A stretch of 64,000 nt of DNA from Blastocystis hominis (Eukaryota > Sar > Bigyra > Opalinata > Blastocystidae). The position numbers were made by a program, and so were the translations under genes. The stretch's first letter is position 1, and each line of letters starts with the position of its first letter. The notes beneath the pieces are model-generated. The model made no database searches. It was given only the letters and a program-made list of their open reading frames with translations, and was not told the DNA's origin. The stretch spans positions 1,625,153 through 1,689,152 of the forward strand of contig NW_013171815.1 in assembly GCF_000151665.1 (NCBI RefSeq), read 5' to 3'. Below are positions 1 to 9,788 of the stretch, piece after piece.

Positions 1-2858
1 TGGGTAGTTGAATCTTGTTTCGTTCAGTTTGCAGAGACGCTATTGCAAAAAAGGAAGCCTTCTGAGAGTGAAAAAACCACAATAAGTTGTGTTGCACCCG
101 ATGTGGAGGTAGCTATTTTGAGAAACGCCAATCTCGATTTGGAAGTATTGAGAATCTATGCTTCACTCTAATGAAATAGGTATTATTGAAACAAAGAGAA
201 CAGGAAGTGCAAAAGTTGAAAAGCACAGTGTCTAGCCTGTCTTCCGATGTTTCTAATGCAGACGCAAACAAGGCTGCGATGTTAAAAGTCTATTTCATTT
301 CGGTTTGTGATTGTAGAAGCATCTGGAGGAATTAGAGACAATCCAAAAGGCGATTAGTGATCTAGAGAATCGATTCAAGGAGACTCAAGAGCCGGAAACG
401 TCGAAGACCGATGCTGTCTTAAATCTATATCAAGAAGAAAACGCCCGCCTTCGTGAAGATCTAAAGCACGAGAAACAATCCCACGACGTAATCGACATCA
501 ATCTTCTATAATGGATCAGGAAACACGCAAAGCTCAGCGATTGGAGTCCGAGACGCTCTCGACTGAATTGGAGCAAGTCAAAAGCTCGCTGGAGCAGCAG
601 CGCATCCAGAACTCGTCTCTCCAAGAGACCGTCACCACCCTCCGCGTAGCCGCCTTCTCCCCGCGATTCCTCGTAGACCCAAGTGGCCGAGCAGGCGCAA
701 TCGCTGGAGCAATCCGAGTCGGAGAAGTCGCTTCTCTCCTCCCAAATCGAATCCCTCCAGGCCCAGAAACTCGAGTCCCTCGCAGACCCCGACGCTCTTC
801 AGAAGCAGTTGCTCTCCCTCTCGTACCGCTTTTCTCTGCCCTCGATCGACCCTAGCACCGAAAAGGAGCAGCTCGCCGAGCGCGTGAAGGTCCTGGAGTC
901 GCAGCTGCAGGCGCAGACCGCGAAGTCCACGCAGCTGCAGTCCGCGTTGGACGCGTCCCACGACCGCGCCAGCGAAGTGGCCCAGCAGTGCGACGCCGCC
1001 ACGGCCTCGCTCGCCGCGACGAAGCAGGAGCTGGCGCGCTGCGCGGCGGAGCTGGCGACGGAGAAGGCGCACGGCGAGCACTTCCTGCAGGACATCCAGG
1101 CGGTGAAGCAGCAGTCCGCCGCGCTCCGCCAGCAGCTCGACGACGCGCAGGAGCGGCAGCGAGGCCTCCAGGCGCGCGGCGACGCCTTGCAGAAGCAGGC
1201 CGACGTCGCGGCCGTCGAGCAGAAGCGGCTGGAGGCGGAGGCGGCGGCGGCGAAGGAGCTGGCCGCGGTTCTGGAGCGGAAAGCGGCGGCGGAGGGAGCA
1301 GCGAGCGGGCAGGCGGCGGAGGAGGAGGAGGAGAAGGCGAGCGAAGCGGCGGAGGAGGTGAAGGAGCTGCGCGCGCAGACGGAGACGAAGAGCCGGGAAA
1401 TCGAGCGGCTGGCGGAGGAGGTGAAACGGCTGGAGCGGGAACTGCGGGAACGCGAAGAAGCGCTGGCGGCGGCGCGGGAGGAAGCGAGCGTTCTGCGAGG
1501 GAAGGAGGCGGAGGCGACGCGGTCGGGGGAAGTGGTGCGGTCGCAGACGAAAGAGCTGGAGGCGCTGCACGCGAAGCTGCAGAAGAACGAGTCGCGGTTC
1601 AACGAGGAAAAGCTGAAGGTGGAGAACCGCGTGTCGTTCGCGGAGCAGAGCTTGGAGGCGTACAAGAAGGAAATGGAGGGCTATCTGCGCGAGAAGTCGG
1701 CGGTGGAGGCCGAGCTGAAGCAGAACCGCGAGGAGCTCGCGCAGCTGAAGAAGGCGAACGAGGTGGGTGCTGGGGGCGTCTGGGACGGTAGAGCCTGGCG
1801 CACGAGCTGCAGATCGCGAACCAGACCGTCCACGCGTACGAGGAGTCGATCAGCAAGCTGCAGGCGCTGGAGGCGACGAAGGACGAGTCGCTGATCGCGC
1901 GCGTGCAGGAGGTCGCGGAGCTGCACGCCGCGCTGGTGAAGGAGACCGCGGCGAAGGAGGCCGCGGCGCAGACGCTCTCAGAGGAGACGGTGCGGCTGCA
2001 GGCACAGCTGGAGGCGGTGACGGAGGAGAACAGCCGGCTGCGGCTGGCGCTGGACGCGCGGCGCGCGAGTCTGGAGAGCACGCAGGCGCTGATCGAGGAG
2101 GGCGAGGCGAAGATCGAGCGGTGGAAAGTGGGTCTGGAGAACAGCTACCAGCAGAAACGAATCTTGAAGCAGGCGATGCGACAGCTGATGGAGGAGGACG
2201 CGGCGCTGCGCGAGCGCGGGATGAAGGAGAGGAGGGCCAGGCAGGCGCTGGAGAGGGATCTCATGCAGCGGGAGGATGTGGGGAGCGCGGCGAACACGCA
2301 GAACGAGGAAGATCACGTGTCCGCCGAATTCGGCAATTTCGATTGGGCTCGGAGAGTAAGCGCAGATTTGCACGGGTTGAGGGTAGTTGTCGCGATTTAT
2401 CGCACGCCATCCGCACCGATGGGACGAGTATCATGAGAATGTCCCGGCAATGCCGGAAGAAGCGGCAATTCCGGTGATTCAGAACACGATCGAAACGCTG
2501 GAGTGGCAGGAAGACGAACGGCGCATGTTGATGAATTGGCTGGACTTCTTCGCGCACGGAGGCTTGCTGCAGAACCAGAACAACTTCGCGCACGCGCTGC
2601 AGATTCAGGGAATTACGTTCGATGTAGATGATGATGATGATGGAGAGGTCTGAGAGGTAGGTGCTGGATGCGTTCTTGACGCTGATGATCCCGTTCTTGA
2701 AGGCGGGAGTGCGTAGCGAATACACTGTGCAGACGTTTATCAAGCAGAAGCCTTCGGTGATTTGCGACCTGGAAGTTGTCATCTCGCCGGCGAATGCGAG
2801 AGCGCTGCCTGAGGATATTGACGTCGATACGGCGAAGGTTATTTTGCATCATAGTTGA
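1..2858 (+). CDS. Long coiled-coil protein (5' end outside window)
   Basis: This is the 3' part of a multi-exon gene that enters from the left edge. Short GT-AG introns are visible near 287-315, 490-521 and 645-675, and around 1762-1795. Another of about 37 nt ends at 2660. The exons from about 330 to 2300 encode an almost unbroken heptad-rich, Glu/Gln/Lys/Ala-rich coiled coil. Arg and Ala dominate because the DNA there is very GC-rich. The last about 150 residues are different: a Trp-containing, hydrophobic C-terminal segment ending at the TGA at 2856-2858. I do not recognise the family. The long rod with a small C-terminal module resembles golgins and centrosomal proteins, but no targeting motif is clear. 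Long open frames on the opposite strand over 630-1670 are shadows of the GC-rich repeat. A TGTTTGTG motif follows the stop by 2 nt. Confidence 0.7.
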
Positions 2859-2860
2859 GC

Positions 2861-2868
2861 TGTTTGTG
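2861..2868 (+). terminator. Polyadenylation motif TGTTTGTG, coiled-coil gene
   Basis: This is a one-base variant of TGTTTGTT. If cleavage occurs 4 nt upstream, as at the other genes here, it falls after the T of the TGA stop (2856) and the tail restores UAA. Confidence 0.6.
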
Positions 2869-2975
2869 AGAAAACAAAATTGTGTGTTGGCTTTTTCATT
2901 TTGGGTAATGTCCTTCCCCGTAGCACCCTTGCTTGTTTGTCACTCTTTAGGGAATTTCTACAAAGGAAAACAGAG

Positions 2976-4557
2976 ATGATTTTGACTTTAGTCCTTCTGT
3001 TCGATCTTTTCTGTCTGTTTACTTTAGCTTACCGATTTCGTATCTTCCCACGATATTTCAGACACCTCTGATTTGCCCTCTGTAGTTTCCTCACTTCTTA
3101 CTCTTTTGGAGAGTACGACTGTGGTTTTGGAATGATGGTAATTAGAAAACGATATCTCTGTGGCAGAAATGATTGAAAACGATTACTTCTCGGACCTTGT
3201 TTCTCTCCTGAACACAGATGATATGGATCTAATTCCTAAGCTCCTTGATTTATTTGTTGCTATTTACAAGGCTAGTTCTGCAGATCAAGTTTGTGTTTCG
3301 TTATTTGTTGATCGTAGCGATCTACGTTTGTTGACCTTGGAATTCCGAGTGCCTTGGTGAATTGTCTAAATAATGCCTCGGATAGTGTCATTCCTCAAAT
3401 TTTGCGTTGTATAGCAACTATTGTGCTAATAGACCGAGAAGAACAAATCAATTTTTCGAATAACGAGATTTGGCCGACCCTGGAGTTCATCTTACAGAAT
3501 GTATTATTTTGATATCAAATTAGAATTCAATGCGTAGTACCAAGACAGCATCGAAATCGTCTCCAGTGTGTCCACTCTCTTAGCGGCTCTCGTCACCCCC
3601 CTGGCTGGTCAGCATGCGGACATCTCCCAAGTCTCCACCATCAGCAACACTCTCTCCGAGGTGAGCAGCTACTACACCGATCTCTACGCGCTCTCCGACG
3701 ATCGCAGCGAGCTGCAGCCCATCCTGTCGAACCTTCTCCTCGTGCTGTACGCGATCTCGGTGGAAGATTCCACGATTCCCTACTACTATTCCACCTATCT
3801 CACCGTCTTTTTCTCTTTTTCTCTGTTTAGCTCCAGCCCGTCTTCGATTCCTTCTACCCCTTCCTCATCTCCTCCATCTCCCTCCTCCACTCCCTCACCG
3901 CGCTCAAAACCGTCGCCAATCTCGTTCTTCTCTCCGACGCCATCTGCGACGTCTTCGTTTCCAACGGTCTCCTCGATGCCCTGCATGATTTCCTCATCTC
4001 GCTTCCCTCCCTGCAACCTGCCTTCGAGGGAGCCACCGATTATTCCTACTGGGTGGTCGTGTTCATTCTGGGCAATCTCGCCGCCAGCGGGGAGGCCGCC
4101 GTAGAATCGGTGCTCGATCACGTGATTTGCCGCGAAGTGAATGAAACGGTCGCCGATGGGGAGAGAGGACGCGGGATCCGGAAGGAATTCGTGTATTTCA
4201 TGAGCTATCTGGTGGAATCGGCGAATGAATCGCAGGTTTTTGATTGGATGAGGGGCGAAACGTAGAAACGGAGAATCTGTGAGGAGATGAAGGTGAGTGT
4301 GCTGATTGGAATGATTCGCGATTGTCAGGACGAGGAGGTGTGTAATTTGGCCGCGACGACGGTGTCGCTGCTGACGGAGGTAGGGATGGAGATGATGTGG
4401 GAGGTAGGCGGGAGGAGTTGTCGATTTGCAGGACGCTGTGGACTGTACGGGTTCTGACTTTTCAGGTGAGAATGGTGGAGGGGGTTGATGGGAAGCGTCG
4501 TCGATTCAATTTGATCCGTTTGCAATTCCATCTTTGTAGAGACCATCTTTCTTGTGA
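2976..4557 (+). CDS. Armadillo/HEAT-repeat protein, importin-alpha-like
   Basis: Splicing introns of about 25-37 nt (for example 3105-3137, 3289-3317, about 3500-3536 and 3808-3833) gives a helical-repeat protein. The clearest repeats are at 3160-3500 (segment starting VAEMIENDYF), 3560-3790 and 3840-4250. The last contains the motif FILGNLAASGE, which resembles the WTLSNIAAG helix of importin-alpha. No N-terminal importin-beta-binding domain can be seen. The start is not secure: the first Met in a frame that joins the repeats is at 2976, but it gives an oddly hydrophobic N-terminus and the true first exon may differ. The 3' end is inferred from TGTTTGTT at 4560; the last in-frame stop before it is TGA at 4555-4557. 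It could instead be another ARM-fold adaptor. Confidence 0.5.
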
Positions 4558-4559
4558 AT

Positions 4560-4567
4560 TGTTTGTT
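4560..4567 (+). terminator. Polyadenylation motif TGTTTGTT, ARM-repeat gene
   Basis: Exact octamer. Four bases (GAAT) separate it from T4555, the first base of the likely TGA stop. Confidence 0.75.
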
Positions 4568-4833
4568 GGAATCATGATGTGTTAGAAGGAATGGATGAAG
4601 TGGAAAGTGTTATTTGAGTAGGGTAGTGCAGTGCAGTGTAAGAAAGAAAAATAAGGTGAAGCAGCTGATAAGAAATCAAGTAAGTCGCATGCAAAGCATA
4701 CAGATCCACCGAAAAATTGTAATGGATGTACCAAAACCTAGAAAAAAGAAATCAAACTCCGAACTCCAGAAATAAAGACTATTTTTAATAACGATAGTTC
4801 TCTTCAAATACTTTCCATTTTGATTTGGAGTAA
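4568..4833. other. Intergenic region upstream of CCT8
   Basis: AT-rich spacer between the ARM-repeat gene and CCT8. It carries a short GCAGT-type repeat near 4627-4640. I see no RNA gene and no supported reading frame. Confidence 0.6.
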
Positions 4834-6695
4834 ATGCAAGTGGGTTATTTTTATTATTGTATGAGCTCTAGCTAAATTCTGGAGCTGGCTTCAAAGGACT
4901 GTTGCGAAGTGGTTACAAGTCCTTCTCTGGGACGCAAGATGCTATAATTCGTAATATTGATGCGTGCAAAGAACTGTCGGATATTAATCGTACTTCTATG
5001 GGACCAAATGGTCGCGTTTGTCAGAGTCTCTCACGTTTAGGCATGTTTAAGCTGGTGATCAATCAGCTCGACAAAATATTCATCACGAGCGATGCTGCAA
5101 CCGTTGTGAAGGAGATGGAAGTAGTCCATCCTGCAGCGAAGCTGATCGTCGAGGCTGCGCAGAAGCAGGAGCAAGAGGTACGCAATTCCGGCCGCCTTCG
5201 AGAATAGGTTGGCGATGGAACCAACTTCGTCATCTCGTTCGCTGGCGAGCTCCTCTCGAAGGCAGGCGAGCTCCTCATCCTCGTACTCCCCTCTCTCCAT
5301 TTCTGACTGCTCTTAGGGTGTCCATGTGAACGACATCATCACCGGCTACGAGAAGGCTCTGGAAGTGGCCTACAAAGCGCTGGACGGTTCCCTTTTCCCC
5401 TCTCCTCCCCTCACTCGCAGAGCTGGCCATGTCCACGGTGTCGGACCTGCGCGACGTGTCGTGCGTGAGTTCCGCGATTCTTCCGGTGATCTGCGCGAAG
5501 CAGTACGGCTACGAGGACGTTCTCGCCCGCGCCATCGCCGAGGCCTGCCTCTACACGCTGCCGCCCGCCCCCGCGAAGCCGAAGCTGGACGTGGACAACA
5601 TCCGCACGGCGCGTCTGCTGGGCGGGAGCATCGCGCAGACGCACATGATGCCGGGCATGGTGCTGCCGAATCTCCCGCAGAACGACGTGCTGCACGTGGC
5701 CCACGCCAAGGCCCTCGTGCTCACCTGCGGACTGGAGGCCTCCAGCTCCGAGACCAAGGGCACCGTGCTCATCCAGAGCGCGCAGGAGCTGCTGCAGTTC
5801 ACCCGCGGGGAGGAGGCCGCCTTCGGCGACGAGATCGAAGCCATCGCGAAGACGGGCGTGAACGTGATCTTCGCGGGCGGCAGCATCTCCGAGATCGCTC
5901 GGCACTTCCTGAACAAGTTCGGCATCATGGGCGTGTCCGTCGGCAGCAAGTTCGACCTCCGTCGGCTCTGCAAGGCGCTCGGCGCCACCGCGCTGGTGCG
6001 CGTCGGACCGCCCACCGCCGAAGAGATCGGCCTCGCCGACGCCGTCGACGTCGCCGAGATCGGCGGGAAGAAGGTCATCGTCCTCCGCGCCTCCCGCGGG
6101 GAGGGACGCATCGCCACGGTGGTGGTGCGCGGGTCCACCGAGAACATCCTGGAGGACGTGGAGCGCGCCGTCGACGACGGCGTCAACGCCGTGAAAACGC
6201 TCTGCACGGACCCGCGGTTAATCCCGGGTGCCGGCGGAGCCGAGGCCGGAATGGCCGTCCGCGTCGCGGCGTTCGGGGAGGAGTGTCCGGGTCTGGACCA
6301 GTACGCGGTGCGGAAAGTGGAAACGTGGAAACGGGGTGAGGAGTAGTTCGCGGAGGCGCTGGAGGTGGTGCCGAGAACGCTGGCGGAGAACGCGGGGATG
6401 GACGTGGCGAGGGTGCTGAGCGCGCTGACGGAGAAGTACACGGAGGATCTGCGGTGCGGAATGGGCGTCGATCTGGACGTAGGGAGCAGCATTAGCATCA
6501 TGATGGGTGTAGGGGGAGAGCGTGCGCGATGTCACCAAGGGGGAACGGCCCATCTGGGATGTGTACGCCACGAAGCGGAACGCGCTGCGACTGGCGGTGA
6601 ATGCGGCCATCACCATCCTGAAGGTCGATCAGATCATCATGGCGAAGGAGGCGGGCGGCCCGAAGCTGCGCGCTCCGCAGAAGGACGTGGATTAG
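4834..6695 (+). CDS. CCT8: T-complex protein 1 subunit theta (CCT8)
   Basis: Theta subunit of the cytosolic CCT/TRiC chaperonin, which folds actin and tubulin in an ATP-driven ring. Seven introns (4840-4871, 5011-5040, 5178-5207, 5283-5316, 5387-5420, 6317-6346, 6479-6512) leave a protein of about 545 residues, close to the usual 548. Diagnostic stretches are SMGPNG with the following GMFK junction, the ATPase-loop motif VGDGTNF, the apical ETKGTVLI, and the theta-type VVRGSTENILEDVERAVDDG. The C-terminal TKRNALRLAVNAAITILKVD leads into the conserved QIIMAKEAGGPK tail. The start is ATG 4834, followed two codons later by an intron; this yields an N-terminus that aligns with known CCT8. The TAG stop overlaps the stop codon of ARPC4 on the other strand. 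Confidence 0.97.
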
Positions 6696-7336
6696 AATTG
6701 GGGATTATGGCGTGTTTGAGAGAAAACAGGGAAACACAGAAAACTTCTCATGTACTGAGAAGCGACACTACGCGCTCTGGAGTTGATGCCGATCTTCATT
6801 GCGCTGATCTCTGAATCAATTCCCTCCATAAAGTCGATGATAAAGTGGATTAGCTTCTCACGCTCGTAATCTTCGAGGATCGAGAAGGTGATCAGGAAGC
6901 TGATGTCGTAACCCTGCGAATGACAACAAATACGAACCCTCACAGACACAGGTTTTCTACGAAGGACAGTGAATTGCTCCGATCGCTGCATCAGGAAGCG
7001 GGCGAAGTTCCTGCACAGAACCACTTCCATTTCATCGGCTTGCTTAATCTTGATGCTGATGCGCAGAGAATTAATAGACGGCTCAATAAAGCACTTCTCA
7101 CGGTCGTTTCGGCATATGAGAATGGGCTTCATTGTAGATTTCTTGGATGAGCTAGTTGACAACCATCAACAAATCTTACGGATACTCGACTTCAGGTTTG
7201 TTGTGCCTCTCAACCGCTTCGGATGGGAAATTTTGCAGGACTAGAGTGGCACGAAGAGTCGTGCGAATGCAGTCAAGATATGGTTTGAGAGTATTCGCCT
7301 ATACCATGAGCATCCGAAAGATTTGCTGCTTACCAT
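6692..7336 (-). CDS. ARPC4: Arp2/3 complex subunit 4 (ARPC4, p20)
   Basis: Core subunit of the Arp2/3 actin-branching complex. Read on the minus strand, introns 7299-7333, 7152-7179 and 6914-6943 are removed to give about 183 residues. Conserved blocks include [31 protein letters not shown], the [15 protein letters not shown] block formed across the last intron, and the C-terminal [13 protein letters not shown]. The first exon codes only the initiator Met, with an intron starting immediately after ATG (7334-7336). The protein is about 15 residues longer than usual at its C-terminus. The TAA stop (6692-6694) overlaps the CCT8 TAG (6693-6695). No exact TGTTTGTT follows, so the mature 3' end is unclear and the extension may not be translated. 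Confidence 0.95.
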
Positions 7337-7477
7337 TGTAATAATCGAATAAAATGGACACTTTGCCAAGAACTGAGAACTCTCGCCAAATCGAGTGAAT
7401 TCCCGCGATTCCCTCAAGATGGTTGTTTTAAACCCATATGGCATACCCTGTAATTGGAGTTTCACAGGTTATTTGCA

Positions 7478-9720
7478 ATGTCTAACAGTCCGGATCGTTC
7501 AACAGATAAGCAAAGAGAGCGTTCTTTGAGTCATTCCAGCTCAAGAAATTCTGAAGGCAACAGTCCTGATTATGGAAGAGATGTCTCCAACAGTCGTTCA
7601 AATCCCACGTATGATGATGGAAACAACAACCAGAATGATGGAACCAACATGTTACCGATTTATGAGCTCCTGATTTGCTAGTTACATCGGAAATCTGAGT
7701 GACAAAGCTACTATCGAAGATCTTCACAACTTGTTCGATCAGTTTGGAAAGATCGCAGAAGTAAAGGTAATTGTGGACAAAGCAAAGATTAGAAGGTACA
7801 TTTCTTCTGACTTGGGCTAAATTGAAGAGCGTATGGCTTTGTTACGTACGAAAGTCCGGACGACGCAAAGAAAGCTCTGGAACAGAAGTAGGATTGATCG
7901 CGTATTCGTAAATGGATCAGATATGAACTCCATGGCCGTGCACTGGAGATACAGCTATCGAGGCGGAAGAAGGGCTATGACCCTACTCCGGGTATTTGTA
8001 ATCAATGAATTGCTTGTTTTATAATCAGATATGGGAAATAAAGTGTATGACTACCATGGACGTACATGTTCCTATTGAATCACTGAAGTCTAGACAGATC
8101 TCATCACCACGACTCTTATTCGTATGCGAGAGATAGTGAGACTCGCAGCCATAGCCGTCGACGCAGTCGTAGCCGTAGCCGTAGCCGTAGCCGTAGCCGT
8201 AGCCGATATCATGAAAGTCGCAGGTAAAGCCGTTGAATCATTTGAACGGAAGACATTCCTACGATCCCAGCCCTCGGAGAGGCGGAGAATCTTCGTACAG
8301 CCGGCCTGTGTACCCGTATGACGACGGGAGCACCAATAAGAACGATGGGACGAACATGTATGGGATGTGTGTGTGGTGCTATCTAGTTTTATCGGCAACC
8401 TGAGGAACGAGGTGAACGAAGACGATCTCCACAAGCTGTTCGATAAATTCGGGAAGATCGCCGAGTTGAAAGTAATGCGCGACAAAGATCAGAAAAGCAG
8501 GTTTGTCTGAGCGAGCTCGCTTCACACAAAGAGGCTACGGCTTTGTTACGTTCGAGAGTCCGGATGATGCGAGCGAGGCTCTGAAAGAGAAGTAGCGGCT
8601 TGGCGGATCGCTCATCGCGTAGATTTAAGTTGTACGGCACCGAACTCGTCACGCAGCTCTCCAAACGGAAGAGTGGCTACAAGCCGACGCCTGGCGTGTG
8701 TAGGCGATCGATTTGGGGTTTATTGGGTAGATATGGGCACGCAGGCGCAGCGCTACTCGTTCTGTAGGACATCGGAGCGAGAATGATCATGATGTAGACC
8801 GTCATGCGAGTCATAGCTACCGTCCGCGGAGTCGAAGCCGAAGCCACAACCGCAGTCGAAGTCGAAGCCGAAGCCGAAGCCGAAGCCGAAGCCGCGATTA
8901 CCATCGCGGAGGGTACTACGGAGGCCACCGAGACGCGTACGGAGAAGTGAATGATCGATACGCGGAACCGAGAAGGGATCGGTACGCGGACGAGGGCGCG
9001 CGCGGAGAGTGGTACGAGCGTCGAGGAGAGTTCGAAAGGGAGTATGAGCGAAGGGAGTACGGAAGAGAGGGACGTCGAAGCGAGAGAAGGGAGGAGTATG
9101 GAAGAAACGATCACAGAGAGGATCGGAGAGATTATGGAAGGGAGGATCGAAGAGATTATGGCAGAGACGATCGGAGAGATTATGGCAGAGACGATCGGAG
9201 GGAGGATCGAAGAGACGATCACCGAGATTATAGAAGAGAGGAGCACCGAGATTATGGCAGAGACGATCACCGAGACTATGGAAGAGACGATCGAAGAGAC
9301 GATCGAAGAGATGATCACAGGGACGACAGAAGAGACGATCGAAGAGACGATCGAAGAGACGACAGAAGGGACGACCACAGAGACTATAGTCGAGACTATA
9401 GTCGAGAGAATCGAAAGGACTATAGCAGAGATGATCGAAAGGAGTATAATCGAGACTATAGCAGAGACGATCGCAGAGACAATCGAAGGGACGACCACAG
9501 AGACGACCACAGAGACGACCACAGAGACGATCGCGAAGACGATCACAGAGAAGACCACAGAGACGATCGCAAAGACGATCGACGGGAAGATCGGAAAGAG
9601 GACCGGAAAGAGGACCGACGGGAAGAGCGAGAGAGTCGCTCGAGTCGATACGATGATCGACAGCGAGAAGATCGATCGCATGAGAGCCGCTCCTCCCATT
9701 ATGACAGCCACAGAAACTAA
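7478..9720 (+). CDS. SR-type splicing protein with two RRMs and RS/RD domains
   Basis: Ten introns of 29-37 nt (7651-7681, 7796-7827, 7888-7920, 7992-8028, 8062-8093, 8224-8252, 8358-8386, 8501-8531, 8592-8622, 8696-8730) leave about 640 residues. The order is: Ser-rich N-terminus; RRM1 with RNP2 IYIGNL and RNP1 AYGFVTY; an RS segment with SRSRSRSR; RRM2 with RNP2 IFIGNL and RNP1 GYGFVTF; a second RS segment; and a long C-terminal tail of Arg-Asp/Arg-Glu dipeptides (DDRRDYGRDDRR and similar) from about 8950. RS and RD tails are typical of splicing regulators, which are phosphorylated and bind other splicing factors. The two halves are an internal duplication with matching intron positions (see findings). 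TAA 9718-9720 is followed by TGTTTGTT at 9728. Confidence 0.9.
9100..9650 (+). repeat. Degenerate GA-rich tandem repeat encoding the RD/RE tail
   Basis: A purine-rich array of degenerate units such as GATCGGAGAGATTATGG encodes the Arg-Asp-rich C-terminus of the SR protein. Two reading frames stay open through it because the units are multiples of three and lack stop triplets. The frame joined to RRM2 is the real one. Confidence 0.75.
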
Positions 9721-9727
9721 GTTCAAC

Positions 9728-9735
9728 TGTTTGTT
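9728..9735 (+). terminator. Polyadenylation motif TGTTTGTT, SR-protein gene
   Basis: Exact octamer 7 nt after the TAA stop. Confidence 0.8.
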
Positions 9736-9788
9736 TGTAGGAACAAAGAAACCCAACGCAAATTCACGATTACTTTCTTTTCTTTCAT

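Noticed and set aside
632-1665. Two minus-strand frames of 288-312 codons opposite the coiled-coil gene
   Set aside because: Antisense shadows of the GC-rich Ala/Glu/Arg repeat; low-complexity Leu/Arg and Ser/Ala products.
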